A stretch of DNA of 32,774 bases, taken from positions 81,826 through 114,599 of the forward strand of contig NZ_LMPT01000012.1 in assembly GCF_001424425.1 (NCBI RefSeq), in the 5' to 3' direction. How positions within the stretch are numbered: the first letter of the stretch is position 1; every line of letters starts with the position of its first letter. This document shows, one piece after another, positions 14,887 through 22,780 of this stretch. The notes under the pieces are model-generated. The model was not told the DNA's origin. It saw nothing but the letters and a program-made list of their open reading frames with translations, and made no database searches. The stretch comes from Acidovorax sp. Leaf191. Lineage in GTDB: Bacteria > Pseudomonadota > Gammaproteobacteria > Burkholderiales > Burkholderiaceae_C. A program made the translations under genes and the position numbers.

Positions 14887-14918
14887 GCAAAAAAGTGCAA
14901 TTAAGTGGTGAAAAGTGC
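14884..14918 (+). promoter_or_regulatory. MraZ operator: four AGTG repeats at 10-bp period
   Basis: AGTGC (14884), AGTGC (14894), AGTGG (14904) and AGTGC (14914) are spaced exactly 10 bp apart. MraZ in E. coli binds direct 5-bp repeats with 5-bp spacers, and in mollicutes AAAGTG-type repeats. The array covers the -10 box to about +25 of the mraZ promoter, the position for autorepression. Confidence 0.75.
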
Positions 14919-14976
14919 CCTCCAGGCCCCGTTCGGGCCCTGAAGGATCTCAAGATTCCGAACTGGAAAATCCTCC

Positions 14977-15405
14977 GTGTTTCAAGGTGCCTCGTCGCTA
15001 AGTCTCGATGCGAAGGGTCGGCTGTCCGTGCCGACCCGGCATCGTGACGTGCTCGCGGCCACCGCAGCGGGCCAGCTCACGATCACCAAGCACCCCCACG
15101 GCTGCCTGATGGTGTTCCCCCGCCCCGAGTGGGAGAAGTTTCGCGAGCGCATCGCCGAGCTGCCCATGTCCGCCCAGTGGTGGAAGCGCATCTTCCTGGG
15201 CAACGCCATGGACGTGGAGATGGACGGCACCGGCCGCGTGCTGGTCTCGCCCGAGCTGCGCCAGGCGGCCGGCATCTCCAAGGACACCATGCTGCTGGGC
15301 ATGGGCAACCACTTCGAACTCTGGGACAAGGCCACCTACGACGAGCAGGAGGCCAAGGCCATGCAGGGTGACATGCCGGATGTCTTCAAGGACTTCTCCT
15401 TCTGA
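14977..15405 (+). CDS. mraZ: Transcriptional regulator MraZ
   Basis: A 142-residue protein with two AbrB-like swapped-hairpin domains: residues about 7-55 ([19 protein letters not shown]) and about 80-125 ([20 protein letters not shown]). The DXKGR/DXXGR motifs are the family signature. MraZ forms a ring-shaped oligomer that binds direct repeats in its own promoter and represses the dcw cluster. The start is the GTG giving [15 protein letters not shown], the conserved N-terminus; upstream pairing with 16S rRNA is weak. The matching operator lies just upstream (14884-14918). The stop is 2 bp before the rsmH ATG, so translation is likely coupled. Confidence 0.96.
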   Translation: MFQGASSLSLDAKGRLSVPTRHRDVLAATAAGQLTITKHPHGCLMVFPRPEWEKFRERIAELPMSAQWWKRIFLGNAMDVEMDGTGRVLVSPELRQAAGISKDTMLLGMGNHFELWDKATYDEQEAKAMQGDMPDVFKDFSF

Positions 15406-15407
15406 CC

Positions 15408-16340
15408 ATGACATCCCCTTCTCTTCTTCAACACACCACCGTCCTGCTGGACGAAGCCGTGGACGCGCTGCTGGGCGGCGCCGGGCCCGAGCCTGCGGGC
15501 ACCTGGGTGGACGGCACCTTCGGGCGCGGAGGGCATTCGCGGCTCATCCTGCTGCGGCTGGGGCCCCAAGGGCGCCTTGTAGCCTTTGACAAGGACCTTG
15601 AAGCCATCGCCGAAGCAACGCGCATCACCGATGCGCGTTTTTCCATTCGGCACGAAGGTTTCAGCCACATCGCCGACCTGCCGGCCGGCAGCGCAGCGGG
15701 TGTGCTCATGGACCTGGGGGTGAGCTCGCCCCAGATCGACAGCCCGGAGCGGGGGTTCAGCTTCCGTTTCGACGGCCCGCTGGACATGCGCATGGACACC
15801 ACGCGCGGCGAAAGCGTGGCCCAGTGGCTGGCCACTGCCGAGGTTCAACAGATTGCGGAGGTGATACGTGACTACGGTGAAGAACGGTTTGCTGGCCCCA
15901 TTGCAAAGGCGATTGTTGCTCGGCGCGAAGAACGGGGCCCTCTTGCAACCACCGCCGAACTGGCCGATCTCGTGGCTGGCACGGTCAAAACCCGCGAGCC
16001 GGGCCAGAACCCTGCAACGCGCACATTTCAGGCTCTTCGGATTTTCATCAACGCTGAGCTTGAAGAACTGCAACAGGCGCTAGAAGCCACGCTGTCGGTG
16101 CTGCAGCCGGGCGGGCGCCTGGTGGTGATCAGCTTTCACTCGCTGGAAGACCGCATCGTCAAGCAGTTCATCGCCAAGCACTCCAAAGAGGTGTATGACC
16201 GCCGCGCGCCGTTTGCCGCGCCGCAGGCCATGAAGCTCGTGGCGCTGGACCGCATCAAGCCCAGCGCCGCCGAGGTGGCCGGCAACCCGCGCTCGCGCAG
16301 CGCGATCATGCGCGTGGCCGAGCGCACCGAGGTGGCATGA
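15408..16340 (+). CDS. rsmH: 16S rRNA m4C1402 methyltransferase
   Basis: A 310-residue SAM-dependent methyltransferase (MraW) that N4-methylates C1402 in the decoding centre of 16S rRNA. Family blocks are [15 protein letters not shown] at the N-terminus, the SAM loop [27 protein letters not shown] (motif IV region), [16 protein letters not shown], and near the end [19 protein letters not shown]. The expected helical insertion domain ([20 protein letters not shown]) is intact. DNA near 15840-16080 uses more A/T-ending codons than its neighbours but keeps the frame and family motifs. The stop is followed after one base by the ATG of a small ORF leading to ftsL. Confidence 0.97.
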   Translation: MTSPSLLQHTTVLLDEAVDALLGGAGPEPAGTWVDGTFGRGGHSRLILLRLGPQGRLVAFDKDLEAIAEATRITDARFSIRHEGFSHIADLPAGSAAGVLMDLGVSSPQIDSPERGFSFRFDGPLDMRMDTTRGESVAQWLATAEVQQIAEVIRDYGEERFAGPIAKAIVARREERGPLATTAELADLVAGTVKTREPGQNPATRTFQALRIFINAELEELQQALEATLSVLQPGGRLVVISFHSLEDRIVKQFIAKHSKEVYDRRAPFAAPQAMKLVALDRIKPSAAEVAGNPRSRSAIMRVAERTEVA

Positions 16341-16341
16341 C

Positions 16342-16461
16342 ATGAGCCGCCCCCTGTGTCTTTGCGTGATGTCGGCCTTGCCAAAGGCGGTGTGCTCGCT
16401 GCCGGGCCAACTTGCGGCTGCTGCTGCCACGGCCGCTGCATGCGTACGGTGCAGCTACTGA
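16342..16461 (+). CDS. Small ORF bridging rsmH and ftsL (39 codons)
   Basis: An open frame begins one base after the rsmH stop and ends one base before the ftsL ATG. The two junctions are identical (TGACATGA at 16338-16345 and 16459-16466). The product would start MSRPLCLCVMSALPKAVCSL and end in an Ala-rich stretch; I see no family similarity. About 28 of 39 codons end in G or C, lower than in the flanking genes. No Shine-Dalgarno sequence precedes it, so any translation would be by re-initiation. It may be a relay cistron, or a chance frame in a 121-bp insertion flanked by the repeated octamer. Confidence 0.25.
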   Translation: MSRPLCLCVMSALPKAVCSLPGQLAAAAATAAACVRCSY

Positions 16462-16462
16462 C

Positions 16463-16807
16463 ATGACACGCTTGAACATCGTCCTGCTGCTGGCAGTGCT
16501 GGCGAGCGCGATCTACCTGGTGCATACCCAGTACGAGTCGCGCCGCCTGTTCACCGAGCTCGACCGCGCCACGGTCGAGGCCCGCCGCCTGGAGACCGAG
16601 CACCAGCGCCTGCAGGTCGAAAAGCGCGCCCAGGCCACGCCGCTGCGCGTCGAGAAAATCGCGCGGGCGCAGCTCAACATGCGCACGGCCACGCCGGCCA
16701 TCACGCAGTACGTGTCCGACCCCCAGGGTCTGGCGGCTGCCGCAGCAGCAGCAGCGGCCGCTGCGCCGGGTGGCGCACCCGCACCGGTGCAAGGAGCGCA
16801 GCCATGA
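16463..16807 (+). CDS. ftsL: Cell division protein FtsL
   Basis: A 114-residue bitopic divisome protein that with FtsB and FtsQ activates the septal synthase FtsWI. A short cytoplasmic tail and membrane segment (residues 4-21, LNIVLLLAVLASAIYLVHTQ) lead into a periplasmic coiled coil (about 27-70, LDRATVEARRLETEHQRLQV). The FtsL region RVEKIARAQLNMRTATPAIT follows. The C-terminus ends in an alanine run and Pro/Ala tail that is probably dispensable. I start at ATG 16463, as the frame upstream has no family similarity. The stop overlaps the ftsI ATG by 4 bp. Confidence 0.93.
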   Translation: MTRLNIVLLLAVLASAIYLVHTQYESRRLFTELDRATVEARRLETEHQRLQVEKRAQATPLRVEKIARAQLNMRTATPAITQYVSDPQGLAAAAAAAAAAAPGGAPAPVQGAQP

Positions 16808-18549
16808 GCCGCAGCGTGGTCTACACCGCCAGCCCCCTGCTGGCCAGCAAGACGCCCGTCTGGCGCAGCAAGTTCATCGTGGCCATGATCGCCCTGGGCT
16901 TTGTGGCGCTCGCCGGGCGCGCCGCCTATGTGCAGGTGTTCGGCAACGCGTTCTTTCAGCGCCAGGGCGAAGTGCGTTTCGCGCGTACGCTGGAACTGCC
17001 GGCCAACCGCGGCAAGATCCTGGACCGCAACGGCCTGATCCTCGCGTCCAGCGTGCCGGCGGCCAGCATCTGGGCCATCCCCGAAGACGTGGAACAGGAC
17101 AAGCCCGAGACGCGTGCCAAGCTCAAGCAGCTGGCCAAGCTGCTCGACATGCCGCTGGCCGAGCTGCAAAAGAAGCTGGCCGACGAAGACAAGACCTTCG
17201 TCTGGATCAAGCGCCAGCTCGACTGGGATGTGGGCCGCGAGATCGCGGCGCTCGACATCAAGGGCATCTACCAGCGCAAGGAATACAAGCGCCAGTACCC
17301 CGAAGGCGAAGCCGCCGCCCACGTGGTGGGCTTCACCAACGTGGAGGACCACGGGCAGGAAGGCATGGAGCTGGCCTTCGACAAGGACCTGGCCGGCAAG
17401 GCCGGGTCGCGCCGCGTGATCAAGGACCGCCTGGGCCGCGTGGTCGAGGGCGTGGGCGAGACGGTGCAACCCGTCGACGGCAAGGACATGCAGCTGTCCA
17501 TCGACAGCAAGGTGCAGTTCTTCGCGTACCAGAAGCTGCGCGACCAGGTCGCGCTGCACAAGGCCAAGGCGGGCAGCGTGGTGGTGCTCGATGCGCACAC
17601 CGGCGAGCTGCTGGCGCTGGCCAACTACCCGAGCTACGTGCCCGACAAGCGCCAGAACCTGACCGGCGAGCAGCTGCGCAACCGCGCGCTCACCGACGTG
17701 TTCGAGCCCGGCTCGACCATGAAGCCCTTCACCATCGGCCTGGCCCTGGAGAGCGGGCGCGTGCGCCCCGAGACGCCGGTGGACACCAACCCAGGCCGCA
17801 TCAACATCACCGGCTCCACCATCTCGGACACGCACAACTACGGCCTGCTCACGGTCGAGGGCGTGATCCAGAAGTCGAGCAACGTGGGCACCACCAAGAT
17901 CGCGATGCAGATGCCCGCCCGCGAGATGTGGGAGACCTTCTCGGCCGCGGGCTTCGGCCAGAAGCCGCAGCTGCACTTCCCCGGCGTCGTGACCGGGCGC
18001 CTGCGGCCCTACAAGACCTGGCGCCCTGTCGAGCAGGCCACCATGTCCTATGGCTACGGCCTGTCGGCCAGCCTGTTCCAGATGGCGCGGTCGTACACCG
18101 TGTTCGCCAACGGCGGCCGCGTGATCCCGGCCACCATGTTCAAGACGTCCGAGCCTGCGCTGGGCGTGCCCGTGTTCTCCGAGCGCACGGCCGACCAGGT
18201 GCGCAAGATGCTGCAGATGGCCGCCGGCCCCGGCGGCACGGGCCAGAAGGCGCAGACCCTGGGCTACTCGGTGGGTGGCAAGTCCGGCACGGCGCGCAAG
18301 CAGGTCGGCAAGAACTACGCATCGGGCAAGTACCGCGCCTGGTTCACCGGCATGGCGCCCATCGACAAGCCGCGCATCATCGTGGCCGTGATGATCGACG
18401 AGCCCAGCAACGGCGTGTTCTACGGCGGTGCCGTGGCTGCGCCCGTGTTCAGCGAAGTGGTGCAGCAGACCCTGCGCATGATGGGCGTGCAGCCGGACAT
18501 GGCCGTCAAGCCCCAGATCGTGGCCAACACGGTGGAGGAATCGCTATGA
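16804..18549 (+). CDS. ftsI: Septal peptidoglycan transpeptidase FtsI (PBP3)
   Basis: A 581-residue class B penicillin-binding protein that cross-links septal peptidoglycan with FtsW. A membrane anchor (residues 24-44) is followed by the pedestal domain (about 55-220, including ELPANRGKILDRNG). The transpeptidase domain has SxxK at S304-K307 (EPGSTMKPF), SxN at S358-N360 (KSSNVG) and the third box at 493-495 as K-S-G (GGKSGTARK) rather than KTG, a variant common in this enzyme. Length is normal. The gene overlaps ftsL and murE by 4 bp at each end, consistent with coupled translation in the dcw operon. Confidence 0.97.
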   Translation: MSRSVVYTASPLLASKTPVWRSKFIVAMIALGFVALAGRAAYVQVFGNAFFQRQGEVRFARTLELPANRGKILDRNGLILASSVPAASIWAIPEDVEQDKPETRAKLKQLAKLLDMPLAELQKKLADEDKTFVWIKRQLDWDVGREIAALDIKGIYQRKEYKRQYPEGEAAAHVVGFTNVEDHGQEGMELAFDKDLAGKAGSRRVIKDRLGRVVEGVGETVQPVDGKDMQLSIDSKVQFFAYQKLRDQVALHKAKAGSVVVLDAHTGELLALANYPSYVPDKRQNLTGEQLRNRALTDVFEPGSTMKPFTIGLALESGRVRPETPVDTNPGRINITGSTISDTHNYGLLTVEGVIQKSSNVGTTKIAMQMPAREMWETFSAAGFGQKPQLHFPGVVTGRLRPYKTWRPVEQATMSYGYGLSASLFQMARSYTVFANGGRVIPATMFKTSEPALGVPVFSERTADQVRKMLQMAAGPGGTGQKAQTLGYSVGGKSGTARKQVGKNYASGKYRAWFTGMAPIDKPRIIVAVMIDEPSNGVFYGGAVAAPVFSEVVQQTLRMMGVQPDMAVKPQIVANTVEESL

Positions 18550-20057
18550 CGGCAAGCACGCTGCCCCTGCTGGCCTCGGTGCACGACGCCGTGGCCTGGC
18601 TGCGCGAACGCGTCACCGGCACGCTGCAGACCGACAGCCGCCTGGTCCGCGCGGGCGATGGCTTCATCGCCTGGCCCGGCGCAGCCACCGATGGCCGCGC
18701 GCACATCGGCGACGCTTTGGCACGCGGTGCAGTGGCCTGCCTGGTGGAGCACGAAGGCGTCGAGGCCTTCCCGCTCGACGGCTGGCCGGTGGCCGCCCTG
18801 CACGGCCTCAAAGCCGCCACCGGGCTGATCGCGGCCGACTGGTTCGGCCACCCCACGCAGCGCCTCGACGTGCTGGCCGTGACCGGCACCAACGGCAAGA
18901 CCAGCACCACCTGGTGGCTGGCCGAGGCCTTGAATGTGCTATCAAAAAATGAGCTGATTGCGCATGGCGGATGCGCGTTGGTGGGCACATTGGGCATCGG
19001 CGTGCCGCCTGCGCTTACCAGCACCGGCATGACCACGCCCGACCCGGTGCGGCTGCAGCACGCGTTTCAGCAGTTCACCGACGCGGGCCGCACGGCGTGC
19101 GCCATCGAGGCCTCGTCCATCGGCCTGGCCGAGCACCGCATGGCCGGCAGCCGCATCCGCGTGGCGCTGTTCACCAACTTCACGCAGGACCACCTGGACT
19201 ACCACCCCAGCATGGCCGCCTACTGGCAGGCCAAGGGCATGCTCTTCGAGTGGCCCGGCCTGCAGGCGGCGGTGGTCAACATCGACGACCTGCGGGGCGC
19301 CGAGCTGTACGCATCGCTGGCAGACCGCATGCTGGACCTGTGGAGCGTGTCGATCTCCGGCCCCGCACGGCTGGCTGCACGCGACATCGGCATGGGCGAC
19401 GGCGGCCTGCGCTTCACCGTGGCCGAGGGCGCGCACACGCATGTGCTGCAAACGCGCGTGATCGGGCTGTACAACGTCTCCAACCTGCTGGGGGTGCTGG
19501 CCGGCCTGCGGGCGCTGGGCGTGCCGCTGGAGCATGCGCTGTATGCCTGCGCCCAGCTCTCGCCGGTGCCCGGTCGCATGGAGCAGATCCACAGCCCCGG
19601 CCAGCCGCTGGTGGCCGTGGACTACGCGCACACGCCCGATGCGCTGGAAAAAGCCCTCCAGGCGCTGCGCCCCATTGCGGCCGAGCGCGGCGGGCAGCTG
19701 TGGTGCGTGTTCGGCTGCGGCGGCGACCGCGACGCGGCCAAGCGCCCGCTGATGGGCGCCGTGGCGCAGCACCAGGCCGACCATGTGGTCGTGACCAGCG
19801 ACAACCCGCGCAGCGAAGACCCCGCCACCATCGTGCACCAGATCCTGCAAGGCACCATCGCCGGCCGCACCGTGCGCGCCGAGCCCGACCGCGCCGCCGC
19901 GATTGCCCTGGCCCTCGCCGAGGCTGCGCCGGCCGATGTGGTGCTGATCGCCGGCAAGGGCCACGAAGACACCCAGGAGACCGCGGGCGTGCGCGTGCCG
20001 TTCTCCGACAAGGCCCATGCACGCACTGCGCTGCAGGCCCGGGAGGCCCGCCCATGA
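18546..20057 (+). CDS. murE: UDP-MurNAc-L-Ala-D-Glu:meso-diaminopimelate ligase
   Basis: A 503-residue Mur ligase that adds meso-diaminopimelate as the third residue of the stem peptide using ATP. It has the UDP-binding N-domain (to about 105), the P-loop GTNGKTS (114-120), NFTQDHLDYHPSMAAYWQAK (the central domain, with the lysine to be carbamylated), and DNPR at 419-422, the motif for diaminopimelate rather than lysine. DapF, encoded in this window, makes its substrate. After the P-loop helix a dispersed AT-cored element (18938-18963) encodes VLSKNELIA and extends the loop before VGTLGIG by several residues compared with typical MurE. The frame is open upstream through ftsI, but the start is the ATG overlapping the ftsI stop. 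Confidence 0.96.
   Translation: MTASTLPLLASVHDAVAWLRERVTGTLQTDSRLVRAGDGFIAWPGAATDGRAHIGDALARGAVACLVEHEGVEAFPLDGWPVAALHGLKAATGLIAADWFGHPTQRLDVLAVTGTNGKTSTTWWLAEALNVLSKNELIAHGGCALVGTLGIGVPPALTSTGMTTPDPVRLQHAFQQFTDAGRTACAIEASSIGLAEHRMAGSRIRVALFTNFTQDHLDYHPSMAAYWQAKGMLFEWPGLQAAVVNIDDLRGAELYASLADRMLDLWSVSISGPARLAARDIGMGDGGLRFTVAEGAHTHVLQTRVIGLYNVSNLLGVLAGLRALGVPLEHALYACAQLSPVPGRMEQIHSPGQPLVAVDYAHTPDALEKALQALRPIAAERGGQLWCVFGCGGDRDAAKRPLMGAVAQHQADHVVVTSDNPRSEDPATIVHQILQGTIAGRTVRAEPDRAAAIALALAEAAPADVVLIAGKGHEDTQETAGVRVPFSDKAHARTALQAREARP
18938..18963 (+). repeat. Dispersed 26-bp AT-cored element, copy 4 (in murE)
   Basis: GCT, 11 bases (ATCAAAAAATG), then AGCTGATTGCGC. It is almost the same as the murC copy and is read in the same frame (LSKNEL here, LQKNEL in murC). 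It sits in a loop between the MurE P-loop helix and the following strand. Confidence 0.75.
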
Positions 20058-21535
20058 GCGCCGCCACGATGCTGACCCTGCAGCAGGCCTTCGACCTCGT
20101 GCAGCCGCGCATTCCCGCCGCGCGCCTGGTGGGCGAAGGCACCACGCCGCTGGCCCGCGTGCACACCGACACGCGCACGCTGCAGGCGGGTGATTTGTTC
20201 GTGGCTTTGAAGGGCGAGCGCTACGACGCCAATGCCTTCCTGGCCGATGCCCGTGCGGGTGGCGCTGCCGCGGCCATCGCCCACGGCGGCCTCGAAACCG
20301 CCGGCCTTGCGGGCATCGAAGTGCCCGACAGCCTGGCTGCGCTCGGTGCGCTGGCCACCGGCTGGCGCGCGCAGTTCGGCCTGCCGCTCGTCGGCGTGAC
20401 GGGCAGCAATGGCAAGACCACCGTGACGCAGATGATCGCGTCCATCCTGCGCGCCTGGAAGGGCGAGGCCGCGTTTGCCACGCAGGGCAATTTCAACAAC
20501 GACATCGGCGTGCCGCTGATGCTGCTGTGCCTGCGCGCCGGCCACGCCGCCGCCGTGATCGAAATGGGGATGAACCACCCCGGCGAGATAGCGCTCCTGG
20601 CCGCCATGGCGCAGCCCACGGTGGCGCTGGTCAACAATGCCCAGCGCGAGCACCTGGAGTTCATGCACACCGTGGAGGCCGTGGCGCGCGAGAACGGCTC
20701 GGTGTTTGCCAGCCTGCCTGCCGATGGCGTGGCGGTGTTCCCGGCGGGCGATGCGTACAGCGGCCTGTGGCAATCGCTCGCGCAGGGCCGCCGCACCGTC
20801 ACCTTTGGCGACGGCGGCGATGTGACCTGCCGCAGCGCGGCCTGGGAGCAGGGCGCCTGGGCTGTCACGATGGCCACGCCGCAAGGCGAAGTCGCCACGC
20901 AGCTGCACATCGCCGGGCGCCACAACGTGAGCAACGCCCTGGCCGCCGCCGCCTGCACCCTGTCGGCAGGCGCGCCCCTGGCCGCCATCGCGCAGGGGCT
21001 GGCCAGCTTCACGCCGGTCAAGGGTCGCTCGCGCGCCTTCAGCGTGCGCATCGCGGGCCGCGAAGTCACCGTGGTGGACGACACCTACAACGCCAACCCC
21101 GACTCCATGCGTGCCGCCATCGACGTGCTGGCCGAGCTGCCCGGCCCGCAACTGCTGGTGCTGGGCGACATGGGCGAGGTGGGCGACCAGGGGCCGCAGT
21201 TCCACGCCGAGGCCGGCGCGCACGCGCGCACGGCCGGCATCCCCCGCCTGTTCGCGCTGGGCGATCAATCGGTGCATGCCACCGCGTCGTACGGCCATGG
21301 CAACGGCGAAGGCGGCGAGGCGCGTCATTTCAACGATAGGGGCGCGCTGCTTGATGCAGTGCGCCAGGCCCTGCCCACGGTGGGCAGTGTGCTGGTCAAG
21401 GGATCTCGATTCATGAAGATGGAACAGGTGGTGGAGGCAATCGCCTCTGCCGCACAAGTGCAGGACGACCCACAACAACAAGAGCGACAACCGCCCGCGC
21501 AGGTACTGGAGGGACACCATGGTGCAACGCAGTAA
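20054..21535 (+). CDS. murF: UDP-MurNAc-tripeptide:D-Ala-D-Ala ligase
   Basis: A 493-residue Mur ligase that adds D-Ala-D-Ala to complete the UDP-MurNAc pentapeptide. Blocks: N-domain with HTDTRTLQAGDLFVALKGER (HTDTR is the usual uracil-binding MurF start), the P-loop GVTGSNGKTTV (114-124), GNFNNDIGVPL, EMGMNHPGEI, NNAQREHLEFM, and the C-domain DDTYNANPDSMRAAIDVL and LGDMGEVGDQG. The D-Ala-D-Ala dipeptide comes from Ddl, encoded downstream. The last 35 residues (Gln-rich, [20 protein letters not shown]) extend past the family C-terminus and overlap a small ORF with a strong ribosome binding site. The start overlaps the murE stop by 4 bp. Confidence 0.96.
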   Translation: MSAATMLTLQQAFDLVQPRIPAARLVGEGTTPLARVHTDTRTLQAGDLFVALKGERYDANAFLADARAGGAAAAIAHGGLETAGLAGIEVPDSLAALGALATGWRAQFGLPLVGVTGSNGKTTVTQMIASILRAWKGEAAFATQGNFNNDIGVPLMLLCLRAGHAAAVIEMGMNHPGEIALLAAMAQPTVALVNNAQREHLEFMHTVEAVARENGSVFASLPADGVAVFPAGDAYSGLWQSLAQGRRTVTFGDGGDVTCRSAAWEQGAWAVTMATPQGEVATQLHIAGRHNVSNALAAAACTLSAGAPLAAIAQGLASFTPVKGRSRAFSVRIAGREVTVVDDTYNANPDSMRAAIDVLAELPGPQLLVLGDMGEVGDQGPQFHAEAGAHARTAGIPRLFALGDQSVHATASYGHGNGEGGEARHFNDRGALLDAVRQALPTVGSVLVKGSRFMKMEQVVEAIASAAQVQDDPQQQERQPPAQVLEGHHGATQ

Positions 21536-21611
21536 GAACGTGCGGGCTTTCAAGGCCGCCCCCAGCATCCGCGTGGTGCAGCAACCCGCGGGAGGTGCCG
21601 CATGCTGCTAG
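21519..21611 (+). CDS. Small ORF bridging murF and mraY (30 codons)
   Basis: ATG 21519 follows a strong ribosome binding site (GGAGGG, 21509-21514). The frame overlaps the last 17 bp of murF and the first 10 bp of mraY and ends in TAG at 21609-21611. The product would be basic ([20 protein letters not shown], then [10 protein letters not shown]), with no similarity that I recognise. The mraY ribosome binding site (GGGAGG) lies inside it, so ribosomes on the small ORF would pass over the mraY start. It may be a coupling cistron or a real microprotein; a chance ORF remains possible. Confidence 0.35.
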   Translation: MVQRSKNVRAFKAAPSIRVVQQPAGGAACC

Positions 21612-22780
21612 TGCTGTCCCAATGGCTGCAGGGCCTGTCGCCCGAATTCGGCTTCTTCCGCGTGTTCCAGTACCTCACCTTCCGAGCGGTGATGGCGGCC
21701 ATGACGGCGCTGCTCATCGGCCTGGTGGCGGGGCCCAAGGTGATCCGCGTGCTGACCTCGCTCAAGATCGGCCAGCCCATCCGCGGCTACGCCATGCAGT
21801 CGCACCTGTCCAAGAGCGGCACGCCCACCATGGGCGGCGTGCTGATCCTGCTGTCGATCGCGATCTCGACCCTGCTGTGGTTCGACCTGTCCAACCGCTT
21901 CGTCTGGATCGTGCTCATCGTCACGCTGGGCTTTGGCGCCATCGGCTGGGTGGATGACTGGCGCAAGGTGGTCAACAAGGACCCCGAGGGCATGCGCTCG
22001 CGCGAGAAGTACCTCTGGCAGTCGGTGATCGGCCTCACGGCCGCGCTGTACCTGGTGTTCAGCATTTCCGAGAGCTCCAACGCCAAGGTGTGGGAGCTGT
22101 TCGTCGGCTGGGTGCAGTCGGGCTTCTCGCTCGACCTGCCGCCCAAGGCGGGCCTGCAGCTGCCGTTCTTCAAGGAAGTGAGCTACCCGCTGGGCGTGCT
22201 GGGCTTCGTGATCCTGACCTACCTGGTCATCGTGGGTTCCAGCAACGCAGTGAACCTGACCGACGGCCTGGACGGCCTGGCGATCATGCCCGTGGTGATG
22301 GTGGGCTCGGCCCTGGGCGTGTTCGCGTACGTCACCGGCAGCTCGGTGTATTCCAAGTACCTGTTCTTCCCGCACATCCCCGGCTCGGGCGAGTTGCTGA
22401 TCTTCTGCGCCGCCATGGCGGGTGCGGGCCTGGCCTTCCTGTGGTTCAACGCACACCCGGCCCAGGTCTTCATGGGCGACGTGGGCGCGCTGGCGCTGGG
22501 CGGCGCCCTGGGCACCATCGCCATCATCGTGCGGCAGGAAATCGTGCTGGCCATCATGGGCGGCATCTTCGTGGTCGAGGCGCTGTCGGTGATGCTGCAG
22601 GTGACCTGGTTCAAGTACACCAAGCGCCGCTACGGCGAAGGCCGTCGCCTGCTGAAGATGGCGCCGCTGCACCACCACTTCGAAAAGAGCGGCTGGAAGG
22701 AAACGCAGGTGGTCGTGCGCTTCTGGATCATCACCATGCTGCTGTGCCTTGTCGGCCTGTCGACCCTGAAACTGCGATGA
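21602..22780 (+). CDS. mraY: Phospho-MurNAc-pentapeptide translocase MraY
   Basis: A 392-residue polytopic inner membrane enzyme that transfers phospho-MurNAc-pentapeptide to undecaprenyl phosphate to form lipid I. About ten membrane helices are visible. Signature residues: GTPTMGG (73-79), the aspartate pair D118-D119 (GWVDDWRK), NLTDGLDGL (218-226) with D221 and D224 as metal and substrate ligands, and HHH at 357-359 (APLHHHFE). The ATG is preceded by GGGAGG at a good distance. The stop overlaps the murD ATG by 4 bp. Length is slightly above E. coli MraY because of a periplasmic loop at about 155-195. Confidence 0.97.
   Translation: MLLVLSQWLQGLSPEFGFFRVFQYLTFRAVMAAMTALLIGLVAGPKVIRVLTSLKIGQPIRGYAMQSHLSKSGTPTMGGVLILLSIAISTLLWFDLSNRFVWIVLIVTLGFGAIGWVDDWRKVVNKDPEGMRSREKYLWQSVIGLTAALYLVFSISESSNAKVWELFVGWVQSGFSLDLPPKAGLQLPFFKEVSYPLGVLGFVILTYLVIVGSSNAVNLTDGLDGLAIMPVVMVGSALGVFAYVTGSSVYSKYLFFPHIPGSGELLIFCAAMAGAGLAFLWFNAHPAQVFMGDVGALALGGALGTIAIIVRQEIVLAIMGGIFVVEALSVMLQVTWFKYTKRRYGEGRRLLKMAPLHHHFEKSGWKETQVVVRFWIITMLLCLVGLSTLKLR

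Noticed and set aside
16770..18545. Upstream in-frame extension of murE through ftsI
   Set aside because: The frame is open by composition only; the MurE N-terminus begins at the ATG overlapping the ftsI stop.
21322..21362. Eighth copy of the AT-cored element in murF
   Set aside because: Locally AT-rich (CATTTCAACGATAGG), but it lacks the GCT-N11-AGC spacing that all seven accepted copies share.
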